From an uncultured Oscillospiraceae bacterium (lineage in GTDB: Bacteria; Bacillota; Clostridia; Oscillospirales; Oscillospiraceae), in assembly GCA_947627085.1 (NCBI GenBank), contig CANQUO010000039.1, positions 1 through 13,620 on the forward strand: 13,620 bases of DNA. Direction: 5' to 3'. Positions within the stretch are counted from its first letter, which is position 1. Each line of letters begins with the position of its first letter. Shown here piece by piece: positions 1-6,042 of this stretch. Under the pieces are notes generated by a model. The model saw only the letters and a list, made by a program, of their open reading frames with translations. It was not told where the DNA came from and made no database searches. Made by a program: the position numbers and the translations under genes.

Positions 1-823
1 CCTGGAGCTCGGCGAAGGCGCAGACACGGTCGTCCTGGCCGTAGCCGGCGATCATGGACCGGTCAAGACCCGCCTCCCGCACGGGGAGGGCGGGGACGGC
101 CTCGATCTCGGCGGAGAGGAAGTCCTCCTCAGTGATGCCGTACTTGTCATTGAGTATCTTCATGACCCCGAGCTTCACCCGGTCGGAGCCGGTATCGCCC
201 CGCACGGGCAGGGAGCCTAAGATGATGTTGAGCTTCTCCCCGGGTATGGCCTTGGCAAGGGGCTGTTCGGACTGCTTTGCCGCCAGATGGGGCAGAAGGT
301 CCGAGACGTAGAAAATGGGGTCGGCGGGGTCCGCGCCGATATTGACGCTGACGCTCTCGCCGGTCTTTTTGACCACCACGCCGTGGAGCTCCAAGGGTAT
401 GGTCACCCACTGGTACTTGCGTATGCCGCCGTAGTAGTGGGTCTTGAAGTATGCTATCTCGTTTTGCTCGTAAAGGGGCACCTGCTTTAAGTCGAGGCGC
501 GGGGAGTCTATGTGGGCCGCGCAGATATTGGCCCCCTCGGCAAGGCTTTTTTTGCCGATTACCGCCAATAGGAGCATCTTGCCCCGGACGGACCTATAAA
601 TCTTATCCCCGGCGGCGAGGGGCGCGTTCCGGTCAAACTCGTGAAAGCCGAAGGATTTCGCCAGTCTCACGGCCTCGGCGTTGGCCAGCCTCTCGGTCTT
701 TGCCTTCTGAAGGAAGTCCATGTATTTGACGCAGTAGGCGTCGGATTCTTCCATCCCCGCCTCGTCTAAAATGTCGTGGACATGCTTCTGCCTGTAAAAA
801 AGCTCATCTCTGATCTCTGCCAT
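1..823 (-). CDS. M18 family aminopeptidase, N-terminal 274 residues (cut by left edge)
   Basis: Reading the minus strand from the ATG at 823-821 gives 274 uninterrupted codons running off the window. M18 enzymes are cytosolic dinuclear-zinc aminopeptidases of about 430-460 residues, so roughly the last 40% lies outside. Residues 103-108 (AHIDSP) carry the first zinc-binding His and its Asp. Residues 260-270 (GYGQDDRVCAF) hold the Asp that bridges the two zincs in this family. The start is supported by a perfect AGGAGG at 830-835, six bases upstream. The gene is last of the visible five-gene operon and its start overlaps the end of coaE by 20 bases. The remaining zinc ligands and catalytic Glu cannot be checked here. 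Family assignment is firm; the exact substrate preference is not visible. Confidence 0.9.
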   Translation of the reverse strand, partial: MAEIRDELFYRQKHVHDILDEAGMEESDAYCVKYMDFLQKAKTERLANAEAVRLAKSFGFHEFDRNAPLAAGDKIYRSVRGKMLLLAVIGKKSLAEGANICAAHIDSPRLDLKQVPLYEQNEIAYFKTHYYGGIRKYQWVTIPLELHGVVVKKTGESVSVNIGADPADPIFYVSDLLPHLAAKQSEQPLAKAIPGEKLNIILGSLPVRGDTGSDRVKLGVMKILNDKYGITEEDFLSAEIEAVPALPVREAGLDRSMIAGYGQDDRVCAFAELQ

Positions 824-1409
824 TTGTATCCTCCTGAAAAAACTCCCGGCAATATTGGAAAAAACCCTCTCCGTCCGGGAAATTGTTGACTAATTTACGG
901 CCGCAAAGCCCCTCGAAGTACTCATCCCCCCGCTGGGCCAGCGCCCTGGCGGCGGCGGCACTATATGTTATGCCGTCCCGGGCCATTATGCGCTCTATAC
1001 GCTTCTCAATGGGCGCTGTGACGAACACGGTCTCGTCGCAAAGGCTGTCCGCGCCGCTCTCAAATAGTCCGATGGCGTCGATGGCGGCCAGGGCGCAGCC
1101 CGACTTCTCCGCCTTTTGAAGTCCCCTTTTGACCTCGGCTATGACGTATGGATGGGTGATGCTCGATAAGTCCCGGAGGGCCTCCGGGTCCGAAAATACT
1201 GTACCCGCCAGCGAAGAGCGGTCAAGGACGCCGCCGCTCACCGTGCCGGGGAAGCGCTCCCCTATGGCCCGGAGCATGGGCGCGGAGGTCCTTAAAAGCT
1301 CCTTATATATCCTGTCGCAGTCAAATACGACGCCGCCCAGGGATTTGATGGCCTCAAGACAGGTAGTCTTTCCCGCGCCGGTGGGGCCAGTTATGCCGAC
1401 GGTCCTCAT
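804..1409 (-). CDS. coaE: Dephospho-CoA kinase
   Basis: This 201-residue protein catalyses the last step of coenzyme A synthesis, ATP-dependent phosphorylation of the 3'-hydroxyl of dephospho-CoA, in the cytosol. The P-loop GPTGAGKT is at residues 8-15. The acidic DCD at 30-32 corresponds to the family's DAD-type motif, and THP at 85-87 and the DAIGLFESG stretch at 111-119 match conserved CoaE positions. An arginine-containing lid follows at about 137-160. Length is typical for the family. The ATG overlaps the tsaC stop in an ATGA (1406-1409), indicating translational coupling. The 3' end overlaps the aminopeptidase start by 20 bases and hides that gene's ribosome binding site inside its own coding sequence. 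In many Firmicutes coaE follows polA and mutM; here it is grouped with prfA and tsaC instead. Confidence 0.95.
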   Translation of the reverse strand: MRTVGITGPTGAGKTTCLEAIKSLGGVVFDCDRIYKELLRTSAPMLRAIGERFPGTVSGGVLDRSSLAGTVFSDPEALRDLSSITHPYVIAEVKRGLQKAEKSGCALAAIDAIGLFESGADSLCDETVFVTAPIEKRIERIMARDGITYSAAAARALAQRGDEYFEGLCGRKLVNNFPDGEGFFQYCREFFQEDTNGRDQR

Positions 1410-2032
1410 TCCACCACGTCCCCCAGCAGGTTTTCAAGTGCTTCCCGCGATATCGCGCCAAATCTCACAATCCTTGCAATATTCCCGGTCATATCCACCA
1501 CAGTGGAGGGCACGCCCCCGGGGGATACGCCGTCAATTACGCACTCCACCCGGCCGGCGAATATGTCAAAAGCCTGGGTCCCCGTCCGGGCCGGCTCCTG
1601 ACCGCTGAGGTTTGCGGAGGTGCCGGTAAGGGGAAGGTCCGTAAGGCGCAGAAGCCTCAGGGCCGTCTCGTGGTCCGGCACACGTATGCCCACGCCCTCG
1701 CCGCCGGCCGTCACGCAGTCGGGGACGTTTTTTCTCCGGCGGAGTATTACCGTCAACGGTCCCGGCCAGAATTTTTCCGCTAAGATATAGGCGCTTTCCG
1801 GTATATTTTCGCAAAACCGCTCCGCCATTTCAATGCCGGTGACGAAAATGCTGACGGGCTTTGTCTCGGGCCGGCCCTTGGCAGTGAAAATTTTTTGCAC
1901 TACCGCCTCGCTCAGGGCATTTGCCGCCAGCCCGTACACCGTCTCCGTGGGCACCGCCACAAGGCCGCCCTTTTTTATGATCTCCGCCGCCGTCTCCACG
2001 TTTTCCGGTTTAAGAAAAAGGGTATTTATCAT
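1406..2032 (-). CDS. tsaC: L-threonylcarbamoyladenylate synthase, YrdC-domain short form
   Basis: The 208-residue product belongs to the TsaC/Sua5 (YrdC) family, which makes threonylcarbamoyl-AMP from threonine, bicarbonate and ATP. This is the first step of t6A37 modification of tRNAs reading ANN codons. The conserved PTETVYGL is at residues 28-35, the KGRPETKP nucleotide-binding stretch at 52-59 and SANLSG at 139-144. The length covers only the YrdC domain: the extra C-terminal Sua5 domain found in the roughly 340-residue B. subtilis YwlC type is absent, so this is the TsaC-like short form. It starts at an ATG sharing an ATGA overlap (2029-2032) with the preceding gene. Grouping with prfA is a common bacterial arrangement and fits a translation-related operon. 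Confidence 0.93.
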   Translation of the reverse strand: MINTLFLKPENVETAAEIIKKGGLVAVPTETVYGLAANALSEAVVQKIFTAKGRPETKPVSIFVTGIEMAERFCENIPESAYILAEKFWPGPLTVILRRRKNVPDCVTAGGEGVGIRVPDHETALRLLRLTDLPLTGTSANLSGQEPARTGTQAFDIFAGRVECVIDGVSPGGVPSTVVDMTGNIARIVRFGAISREALENLLGDVVE

Positions 2033-2364
2033 TTATACCGCCCCATTATCTCGTCCAGCTTTTCCAAAAACGCCTCCTCGCCGAAGGTGTTTATCTTGAA
2101 GAACACGGCCTGGCTCCCGCCGGAGGCTATGGCGCTGACGCGCACGTCCCCGTCGCGCCCGAAGAAGGTGACGCTCAGGCTCACCCGGTTCCCGCCGGTC
2201 CAGCTGTACCGCTCGTATACGCGCACGGCGCATCGGACGTCCTCAATGCGAAAATCGCTGGCGTCCTCGCAGGTGGCGGATATACTGCCCCCGCAGATGC
2301 CCTCCTCGACCTCACGGACTATCTCGTCAAACCGGGCATTTATCCTGTACTCACTCTTTGCCAT
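2029..2364 (-). CDS. Small conserved protein of unknown function (DUF6054-like)
   Basis: This 111-residue soluble protein has no signal peptide or membrane segment. From memory it resembles a small Firmicutes family, probably DUF6054, with a conserved centre rich in VRVYERYSW-type residues (about 48-56) and a C-terminal block GGSQAVFFKINTFGEEAFL (82-100). I cannot confirm that by search. Alternating hydrophobic residues between about 45 and 92 suggest beta strands, flanked by short helices at both ends. Its ATG shares one base with the prfA stop (TGATG at 2362-2366) and its stop overlaps the tsaC start, so it is translationally coupled inside a translation-factor operon. Nothing in the sequence shows catalytic residues; the function is unknown. 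Confidence 0.85.
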   Translation of the reverse strand: MAKSEYRINARFDEIVREVEEGICGGSISATCEDASDFRIEDVRCAVRVYERYSWTGGNRVSLSVTFFGRDGDVRVSAIASGGSQAVFFKINTFGEEAFLEKLDEIMGRYK

Positions 2365-3425
2365 CAGTTCCCCGCCCCCTTGAGCTTCTCCGCCTGGTCG
2401 GCGGTTATGAGGGCGTCGATGAGCTCGTCAAGCGCCCCGTTCATTATCTGGTCTATCTTATATAGCGTAAGGTTGATTCGGTGGTCCGTCACCCTCCCCT
2501 GGGGGAAGTTGTAGGTCCGTATCCGCTCGTTTCTCATGCCGGTGCCCACCTGGCTTCGGCGCTCGGCGGCCACGGCGGCGTCCCGCTTTTCACGCTCGGC
2601 TTCATATAGGCGGGATGCCAGTATCTTCATGGCCCGGTCCTTATTTTTATACTGGCTGCGCTCGTCCTGGCACTCCACCACCGTCCCGGTGGGCAGGTGG
2701 GTTATGCGTATGGCGGACTCGGTCTTGTTGACCTTCTGTCCCCCCGCGCCGGTGGAGCGAAAGGCCTGCATCTCGATGTCGGCGGGGTCGATGTCCACGT
2801 CCACCTCCTCGGCCTCCGGCAGTACCGCCACGGTGGCGGCGCTGGTCTGGATGCGGCCGGAGGACTCGGTGACGGGGACCCGCTGGACCCGGTGGACGCC
2901 GGACTCGAATTTGAGCCGTGAATACGCCCCCGCGCCCTCCACGATGAAGCTTATCTCCTTTATTCCCCCAAGCTCCGTCTCGTTTATATAGGCTATCTGA
3001 ATTTTCCAGCGCCTCGCCTCGGCGTACATGGAGTACATTCTGAATAGGTCAGCCGCGAACAGGGCCGACTCCTCTCCCCCCACGCCGCCGCGAATTTCGA
3101 TTATCACGTTGCGCTCGTCGTTGGGGTCCTTTGGAAGGAGCAATATCTTAAGCGCCTCCCCGGCCTCGTCCAGCTCGTGTTTTGCGCTCTCCAGCTCCTC
3201 CCGGGCCATATCCCCCAGCTCCGGGTCGGAGAGGAGCTCCTTCGCCTCCTCGCACCTTGCGCCCAGCTCCCTCCAGCGCCGGTAGCCCTCAACCACCGGA
3301 GAGAGCTCCTTGAGCTCCCGGGCGGCCCTGGCGTATGCCTCCGGGTCTGAGTAGACCTCCGGACGCTCCAAGCTTTCGGACACCTCGATATACTTTTTTT
3401 CGATCTCGGCCAGCTTTTCGAACAT
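2364..3425 (-). CDS. prfA: Peptide chain release factor 1
   Basis: RF1 recognises UAA and UAG in the ribosomal A site and triggers peptidyl-tRNA hydrolysis. The 353-residue length is typical. The stop-codon-reading tripeptide PVT is at residues 184-186 (PxT identifies RF1 rather than RF2, which has SPF). The universally conserved GGQ that enters the peptidyl transferase centre is at 228-230 within GAGGQKVN. An N-terminal helical domain with acidic and coiled-coil character covers about 1-100. The start at 3425 follows a GGGGTG ribosome binding site five bases upstream and lies about 23 bases downstream of the predicted transcription start. It is the first gene of the leftward operon. The usual partner prmC (hemK, the GGQ glutamine methyltransferase), often adjacent to prfA, is not present within the visible operon. 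Confidence 0.97.
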   Translation of the reverse strand: MFEKLAEIEKKYIEVSESLERPEVYSDPEAYARAARELKELSPVVEGYRRWRELGARCEEAKELLSDPELGDMAREELESAKHELDEAGEALKILLLPKDPNDERNVIIEIRGGVGGEESALFAADLFRMYSMYAEARRWKIQIAYINETELGGIKEISFIVEGAGAYSRLKFESGVHRVQRVPVTESSGRIQTSAATVAVLPEAEEVDVDIDPADIEMQAFRSTGAGGQKVNKTESAIRITHLPTGTVVECQDERSQYKNKDRAMKILASRLYEAEREKRDAAVAAERRSQVGTGMRNERIRTYNFPQGRVTDHRINLTLYKIDQIMNGALDELIDALITADQAEKLKGAGN

Positions 3426-3454
3426 AAATACACCCCGTCAGAATTATCGCACAT

Positions 3455-3483
3455 ACTATATCACCTTTTTCCGAAAATGTAAA
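3455..3483 (-). promoter_or_regulatory. Sigma-A promoter for the prfA operon
   Basis: On the minus strand TTTACA (3483-3478) and TATAGT (3460-3455) are separated by exactly 17 bases. Each matches the consensus in five of six positions. The expected start is near 3448, giving a short leader of about 23 bases before the prfA ATG with a GGGGTG ribosome binding site. It lies back to back with the promoter of the response-regulator gene. Confidence 0.75.
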
Positions 3484-3510
3484 CCCGTGGAGGACGCTTC
3501 AATTTTTCTC

Positions 3511-3539
3511 TCCACATTTTCCGCTATTCGTGGTACAAT
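3511..3539 (+). promoter_or_regulatory. Probable promoter of the response regulator-kinase operon
   Basis: TCCACA (3511-3516), a 17-base spacer and TACAAT (3534-3539) form a plausible sigma-A promoter with a weak -35 and a good -10. Transcription would begin near 3546, inside or just before the ribosome binding site GGGAGGTGAT (3544-3553) of the gene starting at 3558. The leader would be only about 12 bases long. The weak -35 could reflect regulation. Evidence is motif matching only. Confidence 0.5.
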
Positions 3540-3557
3540 AACTGGGAGGTGATATAA

Positions 3558-4226
3558 ATGGCCAGGATACTCATTGTGGAGGACGACAGGAGCATCGTCA
3601 CGAATCTCACGGAATTTTTGAGGGGCGAGGGCTTCGAGGCCGAGGCCGTGGGCTCGGTGAGCGACGCCCTATCCAAGGCCGGGGAGGGCTTCGACCTTGT
3701 CTTACTTGACATCGGCCTTCCCGACGGGAACGGCTTTTCCGTCTGCTCGGAGCTCAAATCCCGCTTTGACCTGCCCGTCATATTCCTGACCGCCTCCTCC
3801 GACGAGTTCTCCGTGGTCACGGGTCTGGAGCTGGGGGCCGACGACTATATAGCAAAGCCCTTCCGGCCCCGGGAGCTCGTGAGTCGCATACGCTCGGTGC
3901 TCAGGCGGGCCGGAAAGGCCGGCTCCGTCATCGAGCTTGAGGGATTGCGGGTGGACACGGAGAAGGCCCAGGTTACGAAGGCCGGGCGGGAAATACCGCT
4001 CTCAGCCCTTGAATATAAGCTCCTGCTCGTATTCTTAAATAACCGTGGGCTGGTGCTCAGCCGCGCAAAGCTCCTGGAGGAGATATGGGACGCGGCGGGT
4101 GATTTCGTCAACGACAACACCCTGACCGTCTATATAAAGCGCCTGCGGGACAAGATAGAGGACGACCCTGCGGAGCCGAAGATCATCCTCACCGTCCGTG
4201 GCCTTGGGTATAAGGTGGGGCCGTGA
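3558..4226 (+). CDS. OmpR/PhoB-family response regulator
   Basis: The 222-residue protein has an N-terminal receiver domain (about 1-115) and a C-terminal winged-helix DNA-binding domain (about 125-222). The acidic pair is E8/D9/D10, the phosphoacceptor is D51 in LLDIGLPDG, and the switch residues are T78 and K100 (YIAKPF). The C-terminal part has the OmpR-type ending TVYIKRLRDKI ... VRGLGYKV, with the recognition helix around 186-200. Start choice is supported by GGGAGGTGAT five bases upstream. It overlaps the kinase gene by one or four bases, so the two form one two-component system. The ABC transporter genes downstream are the likely target. The exact stimulus cannot be read from sequence; regulators of antimicrobial-peptide exporters often have this arrangement. 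Confidence 0.95.
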   Translation: MARILIVEDDRSIVTNLTEFLRGEGFEAEAVGSVSDALSKAGEGFDLVLLDIGLPDGNGFSVCSELKSRFDLPVIFLTASSDEFSVVTGLELGADDYIAKPFRPRELVSRIRSVLRRAGKAGSVIELEGLRVDTEKAQVTKAGREIPLSALEYKLLLVFLNNRGLVLSRAKLLEEIWDAAGDFVNDNTLTVYIKRLRDKIEDDPAEPKIILTVRGLGYKVGP

Positions 4227-5233
4227 TGAAGCTTATGAGAAACTCCGGCTTTCGCCGGGACACCCTGATTTTCCTCCTTTTCTGGTCCGTGGCGGCCATA
4301 GGGTGCTTTTGCGTCTCGAATACCGCCGGGCTGGCCTCCCTGGCCACGGGGGCGGTAATGCTTGTCTGGCACGTTATCGCGTCCTACCGCCGCTATAAAC
4401 AGATGGGCATGCTTGCCGACGAGCTGGACAGGATACTTCACGGGTATGAAAGCTACGACCTGGACCGGTTTTCCGAGGGGGAGCTTTCCATTTTGCAGTC
4501 GGAGCTTTCAAAGCTCATCGTGGCGCTTCGCAGTCAGTCGGACACCCTGAAAAACGATAAGCACCACCTGGCCGACTCCTTAGCGGACATATCCCACCAG
4601 CTGAAAACACCCCTTACGAGCATAAATCTGGCCCTCTCCATGCTGGCCTCACCGGACACGGACCCCAGGCGGCGGGAGGAGCTCACAAGGGACATATCCC
4701 GGTCCCTGAGCCGCCTTGAGTGGCTTGTCACCGCTTTACTTAAAATTTCAAGGCTGGACGCCGGTATGGCGGAGCTGACGCCGAGGCGGGTGACGGTCTC
4801 CGAGCTCGTCTCCGCCGCCGCCTCGCCCCTCGCCATAGCCCTTGAGGTCCGGGGCGTGGAGCTCAAAACCAAGCTCCGGGACGACACCGCCGTGACCGTG
4901 GACCCGGCCTGGTGCGCCGAGGCGTTGGGGAACATCCTGAAAAACTGCATGGAGCACACCCCCGCCGGCGGGAGCATAACCGTCAGCGGCCGGGACACGC
5001 CAATATTCGCGGAGCTCACCGTGGAGGACACCGGCCCCGGCTTTGACGCATCCGAGTTGCCCTACATCTTCGAGCGGTTCTACCGGGGCAAAAATTCCGA
5101 CGCCCAATCCGCCGGCATCGGCCTCGCACTGGCCCGGTCCATAATCCAGTCCTCCGGCGGCACCGTGAAGGCCGAGAACGCCCCCGGCGGCGGAGCCAGG
5201 TTCACGATACGCTTTTACACGGGAGCGGTATAA
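4226..5233 (+). CDS. Compact two-TM sensor histidine kinase
   Basis: The 335-residue kinase has two adjacent membrane helices (about 13-31 and 36-53) joined by only a few residues, so it has almost no extracellular sensor. It resembles the intramembrane-sensing kinases that work with ABC transporters. The DHp domain carries the phosphoacceptor His124 in ADISHQLKTP. The ATPase domain shows the N box (NILKNCMEHTP, about 236-246), G1 (VEDTGPGF, about 267-274), the F box (FERFY, about 283-287) and G2 (GIGLALA, about 297-303). The ATG at 4226 shares its A with the regulator's stop codon (TGATG) and follows AAGGTGGGG; a GTG at 4223 is a possible alternative start one codon earlier. The stop codon lies in the loop of a terminator hairpin. 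It probably phosphorylates the preceding regulator. Confidence 0.93.
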   Translation: MKLMRNSGFRRDTLIFLLFWSVAAIGCFCVSNTAGLASLATGAVMLVWHVIASYRRYKQMGMLADELDRILHGYESYDLDRFSEGELSILQSELSKLIVALRSQSDTLKNDKHHLADSLADISHQLKTPLTSINLALSMLASPDTDPRRREELTRDISRSLSRLEWLVTALLKISRLDAGMAELTPRRVTVSELVSAAASPLAIALEVRGVELKTKLRDDTAVTVDPAWCAEALGNILKNCMEHTPAGGSITVSGRDTPIFAELTVEDTGPGFDASELPYIFERFYRGKNSDAQSAGIGLALARSIIQSSGGTVKAENAPGGGARFTIRFYTGAV

Positions 5234-5251
5234 GACCTGCCGCTCCCTTTT
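5221..5251 (+). terminator. Rho-independent terminator overlapping the kinase stop codon
   Basis: GGGAGCGG (5221-5228) pairs perfectly with CCGCTCCC (5240-5247), followed by TTTTGCTT. The kinase's TAA (5231-5233) sits in the 11-base loop, so termination happens right after translation ends. This separates the two-component genes from the ABC genes, which therefore need their own promoter. Confidence 0.75.
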
Positions 5252-5290
5252 GCTTAAAATAACCACGAATATTACTAAACTGTAATAAAA

Positions 5291-5324
5291 AAGTCACCGG
5301 AAAGTCACCTTGACTTATTAAAAT
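5291..5324 (+). promoter_or_regulatory. Direct-repeat operator and probable promoter of the ABC transporter operon
   Basis: AAGTCACC occurs at 5291-5298 and again at 5302-5309, an 11-bp period typical of OmpR/PhoB-family regulator sites. TAAAAT at 5319-5324 is a candidate -10 with no good -35 at the usual distance, as expected for an activator-dependent promoter whose regulator covers the -35 region. TTGACT at 5310-5315 is an alternative -35 but lacks a convincing -10 downstream. Just upstream, ATTAC/GTAAT (5271-5275 and 5282-5286) form a further dyad. Confidence 0.5.
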
Positions 5325-5358
5325 GTCCCCATAACACGTAACAAAGGAGTTTTGCTTC

Positions 5359-6042
5359 ATGGAAATTTTGCGGGTGGAAAACCTCACAAAGACCTACGGC
5401 TCCGGGGACAACCTGGTAAGGGCCCTGGACGGGGTGTCCTTTTCGGTGGAAAAGGGACAGTTTCTGGCCATAATCGGCCCCTCCGGGTCGGGAAAATCCA
5501 CGCTTTTGCACATTTTAGGCGGCGTGGACTTCCCAACTTCCGGCAAGGTCTACATGGACGGACAGGACGTCTACGCCAAAAGCGAGGAACAGCTTGCCGT
5601 CTTTCGCCGCCGGGAGGTGGGGCTTATATACCAGTTTTACAACCTCATCCCGGTGCTGAACGTGCGGGAGAACATCACCCTGCCCGTGCTCATGGACGGG
5701 CGGCGGGTGAACGAGGATCGGCTTTCGGAGCTCTTGGAGATACTGGGCCTCACGGGCCGGGAAAAGCACCTACCAAATCAGCTCTCCGGCGGTCAACAGC
5801 AAAGGGTCAGTATAGGCCGTGCCTTAATGAACGCCCCGGCGGTGGTGCTGGCCGACGAGCCCACGGGAAACCTGGACTCTAAAAACTCCCAGGACATCGT
5901 GGACCTTTTGAAGCTGTCCAACAAAAAATATGACCAGACCCTTATCGTCATAACCCACGACGAAAACATAGCCCTCCAGGCCGACAGGGTAATAGCCATA
6001 GAGGACGGACGCATAGTGCGGGACGAGGAGCTGAGAAGATGA
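5359..6042 (+). CDS. ABC transporter ATP-binding protein (LolD/MacB-type)
   Basis: This 227-residue cytosolic ATPase powers the neighbouring FtsX-domain permease. It has Walker A GPSGSGKST at 40-48, the Q loop (YQFYNL, Q92), signature LSGGQQQR at 142-149, Walker B VVLADEPTGNLD at 162-173 with catalytic E167, and the switch histidine H200 in ITHD. The ADEPTGNLD wording and the size place it in the LolD/MacB/BceA branch, which couples to mechanotransmission permeases rather than classic substrate-channel exporters. AAAGGAG lies nine bases upstream of the ATG. The stop overlaps the permease start by four bases (ATGA), so subunits are made in coupled amounts. The upstream two-component system likely controls it. 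Confidence 0.95.
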   Translation: MEILRVENLTKTYGSGDNLVRALDGVSFSVEKGQFLAIIGPSGSGKSTLLHILGGVDFPTSGKVYMDGQDVYAKSEEQLAVFRRREVGLIYQFYNLIPVLNVRENITLPVLMDGRRVNEDRLSELLEILGLTGREKHLPNQLSGGQQQRVSIGRALMNAPAVVLADEPTGNLDSKNSQDIVDLLKLSNKKYDQTLIVITHDENIALQADRVIAIEDGRIVRDEELRR

